The notes under the pieces are model-generated. The model saw only the letters and a list, made by a program, of their open reading frames with translations, did no database searches and was not told the origin of the DNA. The position numbers and the translations under genes were made by a program. From NCBI GenBank assembly GCA_020720405.1, contig DYOS01000005.1, positions 1-57,015 of the forward strand: a stretch of 57,015 nt of DNA, in the 5' to 3' direction. This DNA comes from Caldithrix sp. GTDB lineage: Bacteria; Calditrichota; Calditrichia; Calditrichales; Calditrichaceae. Positions 8,147-17,197 of this stretch are shown here, one piece after another. Each line of letters starts with the position of its first letter. Within the stretch, counting starts at the first letter, position 1.

Positions 8147-11100
8147 CTATAATTTTTTATAATCTATAAAGCCACTTAGAACCTGCAGCAGATCATGTTC
8201 CTTAAATGGTTTCAGAATAAAAGCATTGGCCCCTCTGCGGGCACCCTCAGTCCGGTCCTGTTGTCCGCTTTGACCGGTTAAAATCACTATCGGCAGATTA
8301 TTGAAGGCGTTATTTCCGCGGATATTATCGATCAGTTCAAAACCACTCATCTCCGGCATTTGAATATCAGTGATCAGCAAATCCACCGGGTGATCCTGGA
8401 ACAGCCATTCCAAAGCCTGAGCTCCTTTATCCGTTTTTAATACATAATAACCATTCTTCTCCAAAAAACTGCTGACAAAATTCTGCACACTGGCTGAATC
8501 ATCAACTACGAGCACGGTTGGCTGGCGGTCCCGGATGGTCTTTTTTGAAATAGCTTTAAAAACAGGCTCCGGTTTATCTTCAGTTTGAGTCGGTGTCTGC
8601 GTCTGAACAGTTTTTTTTGCGGGAGCGGGCTGAATGTGCTGACGCAGACTGCTCCGGCCGACTTTACGTCCGAAATAACCAAGTTCAGTATGCTGAACAA
8701 CCGCTGAGTAATCCAGAATCAAGGCCACCTGGCCTGTACCGAGAATGGTTCCACCGGCAATGAATTCCACATTTTGCAAATGGCTGCCCAGGGATTTAAT
8801 GACTATTTCCTGATGGCCCAGAATATCTCCGACGCCCAGGGCGATATTCACACCAGCGTCGTGGATAACCAGAATATTTTCCTTTGTTTTCTCTATGGAT
8901 CCACCTTCGGTATAGCGCAATATTTCATCAATATCGATATAAGGCAGGAGTTTACCACGGATTTTTACAAATATCTTGTCTGCTTCTTTGATCAGATCGC
9001 CTTCTTCCAGATGGGCGGTCTCCTGCACGGCAATAATCGGCACCGCGATAATCTGCTCACGGTTTTTAAACATCACCGCCTGTGAGATGACCAGGGTCAG
9101 AGGCACCCGGATGCTGATTTTTGTACCGCGGCCATATTCCGTATGAATACGGATATTTCCCTTTAATTTCTGAATTTGATTGGCCACTACATCCATGCCG
9201 ATACCACGGCCGGAAACCAGGCCGGCTTCCTGGCGGGTTGAAAATTCCGGATAGAAAATAAAGTTCAGCCATTCCACCTCAGAAAGGCGGGTCGATTCCG
9301 ATTCACCGATCAATCCCTTCCGCAAAGCGGTTTCTCTGATTTTTTCCAGATCAATGCCCTGGCCATCATCTTCAATTTCAAACAGAATCTGGCTGCGTTC
9401 CCTGCGCGCACTGACCCGAATCGAACCTGTTTCCGGTTTACGGGCGGACAGCCGTTCTTCCGGCTTTTCAATTCCATGGTCAAGCGCATTGCGCAGTATG
9501 TGCATCAGCGGATCGGTCAGCATTTCAATCATAGCCCGGTCCATTTCCGTATCGCTGCCTTCAAAAATTAGTTCAACTTTTTTATTAAGCGATTTGGCTA
9601 AATCCCGCACCGGGCGCTGAAACCGGGAAAAAAGGCGCTCGACCGGTATCATCCGCACATTCAGAATGTTATTGTGCAGCGTCTGGCTGATATTGGAAAT
9701 GCGGTTTACATTGTGTTCAAACCGGTTGGTGTAGCGGCTTAAGTCGGAAGTCAGGCTTGAGATACGTTGTATCATTTCCCGGTAATTGCTGTAGAAACGT
9801 TCCAGATTTTCACGGGGCGTGGTGTCGAAGCGGTTTTGATCCGGGCCAGTCTCAAGATATTCTTCGAGGATATTTTCTGAATCACGCAGTCGTTTTTTCT
9901 CAGACTCAAGGGCATTTTGAAGATGTTTCAATATGCTTAAATCAGCGGACAAATCGGTCCGGTTGACTAAGAGATCTGTCGCCTGATCAATCAAAGAATC
10001 CACATAATGCGTATCGACGCGGATACTGTTATCTTCTTCTGCGGCTCGTACCGGACTGATTTTTGCCGCCGGTTCAGTCTGCACTTCCCGGCCGGGCTGA
10101 AAATTCTGAGCCTGGAATATTTTGTTATCAATCTGAGCCATTCTGGCTAACAGCCCTTCAACCGGTTTTTTATCCCCCTCTTTGGTATTGCGGATCATTT
10201 CAGCGATCAGATCGGTCACTTCAAAAACCGGATCAAGCCGTTTGGAATCGGGCACTAAATCTCTGGCTTGCAGATCTTCGAGATAATCTTCGAGTTTATG
10301 GCACAATTCACCGATGACGGTAAAACCAGCCATTAGCGAACTGCCTTTAAGGGTATGCAGCTGGCGCTGAAACTCAGAAAACAAACCGGAACTACCCGGA
10401 TTTTTTTCCAACTCGAGCATTGTCTGACTCATTTTGTCGAGTAAATCACCGGCCTCTTTCAGGAAGATAGCTTGTAACTGTGGATTGTATGGAGCTGGTT
10501 CATATCTATCAGCCGGAGCTGCATATTTCGGCAATTCAAGCATATTGATGATCGATGCAATTTCTGAAGAAGTGGCAGTTTTCCCATCTCTTAACTGCTT
10601 TACAATATTCATGGCTTCAATCAGACCAGACATAAGAAAATCATTAAAACCAGTCGGGTTATCCTTTAGCCACTCTACTACCGCCTCCACGCTGTCCATA
10701 ATCTGGCCGATCTGCCGATGGCCCAGAATTTTTGCTGCAGTTTTCAAAGAGTGTGCAGCAGATTCAAATTGGTTTAGTGCGGAAAAATTGGGTTCAGCCG
10801 AATTGATACCAGTTAAAATCAAATCGATTTCATCCAACAAGGACTGGGATTCGGATTTAAAAATTTCGATTAATTCATCATCAATTTCTTCAGGGGTAGC
10901 CATTTCCATTTCGATAGCTGCTCCGGGTACAGCAGCGTGCACCGGTTCAGCTTCACCATCTATCATCAACTGCATCTGAATCTGATCAAGACGGTGAACA
11001 TATTCATCAACATCAACCGCCGGATTATCGAGTTTTCCCTGCAAAGCCAGCAGGGCTTCCTGCAGTGTTTCCATCAGACCAGCCGGATAAGGATCATCAC

Positions 11101-13225
11101 CGTTACTGTAAAACTCTGCCACTTCTTCGATAACATCACAAATTGATGAATAGAGTTCGTTACCTATCAGCAGGGCTGTAGTTTTAAGCGAATGAATTTC
11201 GAATTCAATGGTGTAAAAATGAGACCGATCATCGGGTTGTAAGTGGATCTGCCGCATAGCTTCCAATGCAGCAGCCACATGCTGCCGCGCTTCCTCGGCA
11301 AAGAGACCGGATTCATCTTCGGCCGCTTCTTCTGCCGGCTGCAGAATTAGCTCAGTCAGGGCTTCGATAATATCGTCAAATTCTGCCGCTGTGGGATTTA
11401 ACTGACAACGTTCCAGAATCAGCCCAATGCTTTGCTCAGCTTCGTTCAGAATTGAGGCATCTGTTTCGGGTGCCGGGAATTCATTTCTCAGACGGTTAAC
11501 CGTTTCGGTAAATAGCGGTGTATAAGACAGATTGAAATCGGCCGCGTTTTTATTGACAAAATAAAGTAGTTTTTCGCAATTGCCAGCAAAGGACAGCCCA
11601 TTTTCTGCCCTAACAAAAGAATGCCAGTATTGACCTGCTGTTTCAAAAAGAAGTTGGTCCAGTCTGATTTCGGGAAATTCTTCTTCAATGATATTTTCCG
11701 TTAATTTTTGCTCCGGCAGTGGGAACAAGGCCTGGGCATCCAGCCGCTCAAACCCGGCAAGGTCATAACCAATAATATTTCTGAGAACCGGCAAGTGCTC
11801 ATGAATGCCTTCACTGATGGATTGCTGGATATATTCCGCCAGCGGTAAAAAATAATATTCGCTTAGCTCGGTGTTGTACCAGATACTGCTTGCCGTAAAA
11901 GCATTTAATACGGGCAAAACATCTTCAAACTTACCGGCTTCAAACCTCTTGAGCAGCCAGTTTCCGGTTCTTTGCCAGGTCTCTGCAAATATCTTTTCTG
12001 TTTCTTCAAACGGGATGGTTACTTCGGTCGTAGCTACCTGGACCGGGCTGGCAGGAAGCGGTTTTTTCGGGATTTCAGTTTTTGGGGTTCGGGCAGGCTT
12101 GTTGATAAAAGCTGAATCGAGCCGGCGGCAAAAATCATCTATTAGTGGCAGCAATTCGCCGCGCCGGGACTCATCCCGAAACAGACTTGTATTACCTATA
12201 AAACCTACTATTTCCTGAAACACCGGGAAAATATCCTGACCGTAACCCTTGTTCTTTTCGGCTGCGGATTCCAGAACACGAATCAGCCTGGTACAACTAA
12301 ATTCCAGCCCGGCATAACCATGAATCATACTGACTTCTTTTAAAAGGCGGAATTCTTTGACAATATCCTGCCGCGGAAATGGCGAAAACGGATCATCCGT
12401 CAACCGGCTCAGGTATTTTTGTAAGGCCAGTTGATGATCCCGGACTTCGGCCTGGAAGTATTCAGCAAGAACGTCGTCCACAGAATGGACTTTACTTTTT
12501 CCAACGGCTTTCGGCGCAAGTGTTTTACCGGAAATCATTCGTCCGGCCAGATCGGGTTCAGTCCGTACGAATTCAGCAACAGCACCGATCAGATTTTTAG
12601 CCCGTTCTCCGATTTCAGCCAGCCGAAGCCCGGCCTGATCCGATTCCATATTATGCCATTGCTCAAGTTCGGAGTGAAAGGAGAATCCGGCTGTAACTTT
12701 TGGTTTTATATCCTGTTCGAGGCACAGACTAACCAGGGCCTGTGTATTCTCCTGGGCCTCCCGAAGGGCATTTTCAAGATTTTTTTGTTTCTCGGCCCTG
12801 ATAAACTCGGCGGCGGTGAGCAGGTTTTCCTGGTTGGAAGTTGGGCTGACCTGTTTGCTGATCATGCGCCGCAATTCGTTCTGGCTTTGTTCATCCTCTT
12901 TAAACAGGTCAAACAAGGTAATAAAATTTTCTGCCCAGCCGGAAAGGGAAACATCAACAACTGCCGGGTCAACATCATCCTGGTTTTCGATCATATCGAA
13001 CAGGAATATGGCAAGATCATTGGTTGACTGGGAAGAAGCCAGTTCTTCGATAACGTCAAACGTTTTTTCCCTGGCCAGCAGATAATTTTTAAAATCAGAG
13101 ATTAACTTTTGTCCCGCTGCATCCAGCTTCTTTCTGCTTTCCTGAACAATGCGCTCAGAAAATTCTGAAATAAAATAGGTATTAAAATCTATTTCGGCCG
13201 GGTGTTTATGCATTCTGATCCCCAT
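8147..13225 (-). CDS. Large hybrid CheA histidine kinase: multiple HPt, kinase, CheW-like and receiver domains (ChpA-like)
   Basis: A 1692-residue chemosensory kinase resembling ChpA of type IV pilus systems. The first ~640 residues are helical with degenerate HPt-like segments, for example around His302. Three HPt segments with intact phospho-histidine motifs follow: His678 (IHSLKT), His825 (AHSLKT) and His957 (LHTLKG). The kinase core has the N-box around Asn1246 (HILRNALDHG), DDGQG at 1286-1290 and GRGIGMD at 1339-1345. A CheW-like domain spans about 1377-1515. A C-terminal receiver has Asp1575/Asp1576, phospho-acceptor Asp1620, Thr1650 and Lys1672. The ATG at 13225 overlaps the MCP gene by 20 bases. 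An ATG at 13213 with GGGGA upstream is an equally likely start, four codons later. Confidence 0.93.
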   Translation of the reverse strand: MGIRMHKHPAEIDFNTYFISEFSERIVQESRKKLDAAGQKLISDFKNYLLAREKTFDVIEELASSQSTNDLAIFLFDMIENQDDVDPAVVDVSLSGWAENFITLFDLFKEDEQSQNELRRMISKQVSPTSNQENLLTAAEFIRAEKQKNLENALREAQENTQALVSLCLEQDIKPKVTAGFSFHSELEQWHNMESDQAGLRLAEIGERAKNLIGAVAEFVRTEPDLAGRMISGKTLAPKAVGKSKVHSVDDVLAEYFQAEVRDHQLALQKYLSRLTDDPFSPFPRQDIVKEFRLLKEVSMIHGYAGLEFSCTRLIRVLESAAEKNKGYGQDIFPVFQEIVGFIGNTSLFRDESRRGELLPLIDDFCRRLDSAFINKPARTPKTEIPKKPLPASPVQVATTEVTIPFEETEKIFAETWQRTGNWLLKRFEAGKFEDVLPVLNAFTASSIWYNTELSEYYFLPLAEYIQQSISEGIHEHLPVLRNIIGYDLAGFERLDAQALFPLPEQKLTENIIEEEFPEIRLDQLLFETAGQYWHSFVRAENGLSFAGNCEKLLYFVNKNAADFNLSYTPLFTETVNRLRNEFPAPETDASILNEAEQSIGLILERCQLNPTAAEFDDIIEALTELILQPAEEAAEDESGLFAEEARQHVAAALEAMRQIHLQPDDRSHFYTIEFEIHSLKTTALLIGNELYSSICDVIEEVAEFYSNGDDPYPAGLMETLQEALLALQGKLDNPAVDVDEYVHRLDQIQMQLMIDGEAEPVHAAVPGAAIEMEMATPEEIDDELIEIFKSESQSLLDEIDLILTGINSAEPNFSALNQFESAAHSLKTAAKILGHRQIGQIMDSVEAVVEWLKDNPTGFNDFLMSGLIEAMNIVKQLRDGKTATSSEIASIINMLELPKYAAPADRYEPAPYNPQLQAIFLKEAGDLLDKMSQTMLELEKNPGSSGLFSEFQRQLHTLKGSSLMAGFTVIGELCHKLEDYLEDLQARDLVPDSKRLDPVFEVTDLIAEMIRNTKEGDKKPVEGLLARMAQIDNKIFQAQNFQPGREVQTEPAAKISPVRAAEEDNSIRVDTHYVDSLIDQATDLLVNRTDLSADLSILKHLQNALESEKKRLRDSENILEEYLETGPDQNRFDTTPRENLERFYSNYREMIQRISSLTSDLSRYTNRFEHNVNRISNISQTLHNNILNVRMIPVERLFSRFQRPVRDLAKSLNKKVELIFEGSDTEMDRAMIEMLTDPLMHILRNALDHGIEKPEERLSARKPETGSIRVSARRERSQILFEIEDDGQGIDLEKIRETALRKGLIGESESTRLSEVEWLNFIFYPEFSTRQEAGLVSGRGIGMDVVANQIQKLKGNIRIHTEYGRGTKISIRVPLTLVISQAVMFKNREQIIAVPIIAVQETAHLEEGDLIKEADKIFVKIRGKLLPYIDIDEILRYTEGGSIEKTKENILVIHDAGVNIALGVGDILGHQEIVIKSLGSHLQNVEFIAGGTILGTGQVALILDYSAVVQHTELGYFGRKVGRSSLRQHIQPAPAKKTVQTQTPTQTEDKPEPVFKAISKKTIRDRQPTVLVVDDSASVQNFVSSFLEKNGYYVLKTDKGAQALEWLFQDHPVDLLITDIQMPEMSGFELIDNIRGNNAFNNLPIVILTGQSGQQDRTEGARRGANAFILKPFKEHDLLQVLSGFIDYKKL

Positions 13226-15017
13226 CTTCTTTGGCTAATCTGAATTTCTCAACAGCCTGGCGTAAATTGACCGAGAGTTTTTCCAGCCGTTTGGCATCTT
13301 CTTCGGCCACACCGGCATTTCGGGCTGTTTCTTTGGCAATGGTGGCAATATTGACCAGCGAGGCCACGATATCTTTGGAGAAACGGGTTTGCTCCTGGGT
13401 GGCATTGGATATTTCGGCTGCCGAATGAGCTGAAATTTCGACGCTGCCAAGAATTTCGCGCAGAGCATCACCGGCTTCATCAACCAGTTTTGTGCCTTCA
13501 GTTACTTCGACCGTTCCGTTTTCCATAGCCCGCATGGTTTTGGTAATTCCATTCTGAATATCGACAATCAGCATGGATATTTCATCCGCCGAAGTACTGA
13601 CCCGTTCGGCCAGGTTTCGGATTTCATCAGCAACTACGCTGAAGCCTCGTCCTGCATCACCAGCCCGGGCCGCTTCGATACTGGCATTGAGGGCAAGCAG
13701 ATTTGTCCGGTTGGCAATGTCACCAATAAAATCCGTTATTTCACCGATTCTGGCCGAATGGTCGCCAAGCACTTTAACCTGCCGTGAGGCATCGCGCACT
13801 GAATCACGGATATGGTGCATTCCGGTAATTGATTTTTTAACGACATTTCCGCCGCGCTCAGCCACATTCTTAGCCATTTGGGCAGCTTCAGCGGCGCGTT
13901 GGGCGCTTTGGTTGGTGTTATTGATAAGATCGGCGATATCTTTAGCCGAATTGGTTGTTTTTTCGGTCTGCGAGGCCTGCTGTCCGGCACCCTCGGCCAT
14001 ACGCTGTATATTATCCAGAATGACCTCGGTTGATGAAGTAACTTCTTCGGCAGCCTTCTTGGCATCACGAACCAATGAGCTTAAATCGCTGATCATCAGA
14101 TTAAAGGAATCGGCCAGGGCGCCCATGGTATCGGCGGTTACTTCAGCGGTAACCGTAAAATCGCCATTGGCTGCTGCGCTTACGGTTTTTAACAGATCGC
14201 GCATCTGTTTTTGAATTTTATCCCGTTCCTCTTCATTTTCTGTTCTGCTCTTAAAATGTGTTTCCAGAGTTTTCAGGGCGGAATCCAGTTCTTTGAAGTA
14301 AGCAGATTCTTCTTCCGGACGGAGCAGACTTTCCCCTTTTTTTAAGCGGTTAATATTTCTAATCTGCATTTCAAGATTTTGACCCAGTTTTCGCATCTGC
14401 CGAGCGACAATTATAAACAAAGTTAGAAAGCTCAGTAAGTAAAAACCGGCCCAGGCCATAAAACTATAAAAATTACTGAGCTGGGGCAGCGGCAGTGGTT
14501 TGGTTAGAACAAGAAAACCAAAGGTTGAATTATCTTTATCAGTCAAGGCCCGGACACCGGAAAGAGCCGGTTTTCCATTTTCAGGGAAAATTTTAATTAT
14601 TGTTTTGTTTTGACGCAGACTAAGCTGCATTTCTGACCATAAGTCGAAGCTGAGACCAAGCATGGCATCACTGCCGGCGCTGGCTGTAATTTCGGTCAGA
14701 TTACCTTTCTCACGGACAATTTTTACCGATCCGGCGTTAAGCCCGAAGTTTTCAGCGATGGATTTTAGCTGCCGGGTTACTTCGGTGTGGGCCGGCGTGC
14801 CGGATTGAAATGGTTTAATTTCCAGGCCGGCTGTCGAATTTTTAATCTGGGCCATAGCGAGGTCTGTCATTTGTTGAACGGTGCTGGCCTCAGCTTTTCT
14901 GATTTGGTCATTCATTTGCCAATAATGGAAAAAACCTGCACCGCACCATAGCAGAAAACTGATTATAAAATAAGTGAATAAGATTTTTCTGCTCAGAATT
15001 TTATCTGATGTATTCAT
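13206..15017 (-). CDS. Methyl-accepting chemotaxis protein
   Basis: A 603-residue membrane chemoreceptor that signals to the adjacent CheW and CheA. Transmembrane helices are at about 12-30 and 184-205, enclosing a periplasmic sensor of about 150 residues. A HAMP-like region spans about 270-320. The cytoplasmic coiled coil has its conserved tip at 425-475 (NRTNLLALNASIEAARAG). The periplasmic part shows no family I can name. ATG with GAGGA four bases upstream. It starts 8 bases after cheW and its end overlaps the start of cheA, so the three are coupled. No CheR or CheB gene is in the window, so adaptation enzymes, if any, are encoded elsewhere. Confidence 0.95.
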   Translation of the reverse strand: MNTSDKILSRKILFTYFIISFLLWCGAGFFHYWQMNDQIRKAEASTVQQMTDLAMAQIKNSTAGLEIKPFQSGTPAHTEVTRQLKSIAENFGLNAGSVKIVREKGNLTEITASAGSDAMLGLSFDLWSEMQLSLRQNKTIIKIFPENGKPALSGVRALTDKDNSTFGFLVLTKPLPLPQLSNFYSFMAWAGFYLLSFLTLFIIVARQMRKLGQNLEMQIRNINRLKKGESLLRPEEESAYFKELDSALKTLETHFKSRTENEEERDKIQKQMRDLLKTVSAAANGDFTVTAEVTADTMGALADSFNLMISDLSSLVRDAKKAAEEVTSSTEVILDNIQRMAEGAGQQASQTEKTTNSAKDIADLINNTNQSAQRAAEAAQMAKNVAERGGNVVKKSITGMHHIRDSVRDASRQVKVLGDHSARIGEITDFIGDIANRTNLLALNASIEAARAGDAGRGFSVVADEIRNLAERVSTSADEISMLIVDIQNGITKTMRAMENGTVEVTEGTKLVDEAGDALREILGSVEISAHSAAEISNATQEQTRFSKDIVASLVNIATIAKETARNAGVAEEDAKRLEKLSVNLRQAVEKFRLAKEDGDQNA

Positions 15018-15025
15018 TGAATCCT

Positions 15026-15481
15026 CTAATTAAACCGATAGCCTGAAATTTCTTTGACTGTGAACAAAGCTTCGACATCAATAAAATAAACCCGCCCGAA
15101 ACGGTTATCCTCATAAATTCCGCTGATCAACTGGACATAACGTGGTGGAAGATCTCTTGTTGGCAATTGAACTTTATCCAGCGGCACATCAATCATGGTT
15201 ATAACTTTTTCCACCAGCAGACCGGCCACAAATGAGGCGTTTGAAACAATAGCCAGATAATTTTCCGGCCGGACTACAAATCTTTGCCCATTGAGGAGAT
15301 AAAGAAAATCAATGGCCATCTGCAGATTACCACGCAGGTTAAAAACACCGTTGATCGATTTATTGACATTCGGCAATTTTGTGATATGCGGAACGGGAAG
15401 CACTTCACGCAGAAATTCAACCGATAATCCATAAACCTGTCCGCCTATTTTTACCACGGATACTCTTTGCGTTTGATCCAT
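15026..15481 (-). CDS. CheW-like scaffold protein
   Basis: A 151-residue single CheW domain that should dock the MCP to the kinase. The typical pattern is present: a YGLSVEFLREVLP strand-helix near 17-29, an NGVFNLRGN motif near 44, and a C-terminal YFIDVEALF strand. The gene starts one base after the response regulator gene and ends 8 bases before the MCP gene, so it sits inside one operon. The neighbouring hybrid kinase carries its own CheW-like domain, so the array may contain two kinds of coupling module. PilI-like naming would fit but pilus genes are not seen here. Confidence 0.9.
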   Translation of the reverse strand: MDQTQRVSVVKIGGQVYGLSVEFLREVLPVPHITKLPNVNKSINGVFNLRGNLQMAIDFLYLLNGQRFVVRPENYLAIVSNASFVAGLLVEKVITMIDVPLDKVQLPTRDLPPRYVQLISGIYEDNRFGRVYFIDVEALFTVKEISGYRFN

Positions 15482-15482
15482 A

Positions 15483-16403
15483 CTATTTCAGCAGAGCCTT
15501 GATTTTTGATATTAAGTCCTCATCCCGGAATGGTTTTGGTAAAAATTCATCCGCACCTTCACTTCTTGCTTTCTCCACCATTTGCGGGGAATCTTTCCCG
15601 GACAACATAATAACTGGAATGTTCATGGAGGCTTTAATGGTTTTCAAAAGTTCAATTCCGCCAATATCCGGTAGCATCAGATCCAAAATAACCAGGGCCG
15701 GTTTTACCGAATCCAGTTTACTTAAACCATCTTTTCCGTTAACGGCGGTGTGAATACTGAAATCTTCATCTTCGAGTGCAATCTCAACCATTTTACGGAT
15801 AACTATACTGTCATCAATAACCAATAATTTATTGGTTTTAACTGCGGGTTGTACAGGTTCGGTTTTAGGTTTAACAGGTTCAGGGGCTGCCACCGGTTTA
15901 ACTGGTTCCGGGGCGGGTTCTTCCGCCAAGATAATTTCTTCCGGCTCCGGAACGGTTTCCCCGAACAGATCAAAATCGGATATTGTTTCTGTTACTGGGG
16001 TTTCCGCAGCCAGATCAAATTCAACCGAGGCCGGCATCTCCTCTTCGGCTACATTTATTTCAATTTCGGCTTCGAATCCATCCGGTTCAGCAGCCGCTTT
16101 CATAAACAAATCGGCGCCATCATTTTCTGCTAAGACCTCTGTGATTTCTTCCTGAATTTCTTCGGGTTCAATCAACGGCTCTTCCTGCGGCACTTCATCT
16201 GGTATGCTCAGGCTGACCAGATTTTCTTTTTCAAGTCTGGTAACGGCATCCAAAACCTGCGCTTCATTCATTTCAAGAATTGCCGCAATGGTTTTTACAT
16301 CTAATTCATCATTTAGAAGAAAAAGGACTTTCCATGCTTCGTAGGGTAGTTTAAGCGTGTTAATTTTGGTTCCGATTTCTTCGTGGCGTTTATATCTTTC
16401 CAC
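15483..16403 (-). CDS. Response regulator with N-terminal winged-helix and long acidic linker
   Basis: A 306-residue protein. Residues 15-67 look like a small winged helix (YEAWKVLFLLNDELDVKTIA). A linker of about 120 residues, rich in Glu, Pro and Ala, follows. A standard receiver domain fills 190-306 with Asp197/Asp198, phospho-acceptor Asp241, Ser268 and Lys290. It could act as the output or as a phosphate sink of the CheA hybrid. The winged helix may bind protein rather than DNA, as in similar two-domain gliding and polarity regulators. The start is GTG with GGGGA four bases upstream. The gene is 29 bases after parA and one base before cheW. Confidence 0.85.
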   Translation of the reverse strand: MERYKRHEEIGTKINTLKLPYEAWKVLFLLNDELDVKTIAAILEMNEAQVLDAVTRLEKENLVSLSIPDEVPQEEPLIEPEEIQEEITEVLAENDGADLFMKAAAEPDGFEAEIEINVAEEEMPASVEFDLAAETPVTETISDFDLFGETVPEPEEIILAEEPAPEPVKPVAAPEPVKPKTEPVQPAVKTNKLLVIDDSIVIRKMVEIALEDEDFSIHTAVNGKDGLSKLDSVKPALVILDLMLPDIGGIELLKTIKASMNIPVIMLSGKDSPQMVEKARSEGADEFLPKPFRDEDLISKIKALLK

Positions 16404-16432
16404 TTTATCCCCTTCCCTAAAGGTTCTACTTC

Positions 16433-17197
16433 TTATTCAATTCTTTCCATGAATTCTTCAGCCAACTGCAGGTAGGCAATTGCACCGGCTGAAGAAATAT
16501 CTAAAAAAGCAACCGGTTTGCCAAGTGCCGGCGCTTCCGAGAGTTTTGAATTTCTTGGAATTTCAATTTTGAAAACCAGGTCTTTAAAGCTGTTTCGGAT
16601 TTCATGGAGTATTTCTTTATGCTGGCGTACCCGTTTATCGTACATGGTGATTAAAAGACCGGTCAATTTTAAATCCGGATTATTGTGCATTCCGATCCGG
16701 CGGATAGAATGTAAGAATTTTCCAAGCGACTTTTTAGCAAAATATTCGCATTGTACCGGAATGAGTATCTGTTGAGCTGCAATAAGAGCATTTTGGGTAA
16801 TACTGCCAAGGCTTGGCGGGCAATCCAGCAAAATATAGTCATATATCGAACTGACCGGAGTCAACACTGTTTTCAGCATTTGTCTTTCCAGCGCATAAGA
16901 AAATAATTCCAGTTCCTGCTCCTCATCCCGGACATTGGCCGGAATTATTTCAAGGTTCTGCAAGCCGATATCCGTAATGGATAAAGTTAAGGGTTGACGG
17001 TGAACAAGGATATCATACAAACCCGATTTCATCTGGTAATCATCCAGTTGGAATGAGGCAGCAATACTGCCCTGGGGATCCAAATCCACAATCAATACCT
17101 TTTTTTTCAGGATTGCCAGACTGGTCGCCAGGTTGATAACTGTGGTTGTTTTTCCGACACCGCCTTTTTGACTGGCGATCGCTACGACAATTCCCAT
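16433..17197 (-). CDS. ParA/MinD-family ATPase
   Basis: A 254-residue P-loop ATPase of the ParA (Soj) type. It has a deviant Walker A KGGVGKTT at residues 11-18, Walker A' with DLDPQGS near 39-45, and a Walker B LLDCPPS. The C-terminal half has the ParA pattern IPRNSKLSEAP. No parB gene or parS-like site is visible, so chromosome segregation is not its evident job. Its position directly before the chemosensory genes suggests a role in placing the receptor array at the pole, as ParC does in Vibrio. That is inference from context. Its ATG shares one base with the hutU stop codon, so the genes are coupled. Confidence 0.88.
   Translation of the reverse strand: MGIVVAIASQKGGVGKTTTVINLATSLAILKKKVLIVDLDPQGSIAASFQLDDYQMKSGLYDILVHRQPLTLSITDIGLQNLEIIPANVRDEEQELELFSYALERQMLKTVLTPVSSIYDYILLDCPPSLGSITQNALIAAQQILIPVQCEYFAKKSLGKFLHSIRRIGMHNNPDLKLTGLLITMYDKRVRQHKEILHEIRNSFKDLVFKIEIPRNSKLSEAPALGKPVAFLDISSAGAIAYLQLAEEFMERIE

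Noticed and set aside
10434-10979. 181-codon plus-strand frame within the CheA gene, and a 213-codon one at 13573-14214 in the MCP gene
   Set aside because: Both are antisense shadows caused by Glu/Ala-rich helical coding sequence; Ser-rich translation is typical of such shadows.
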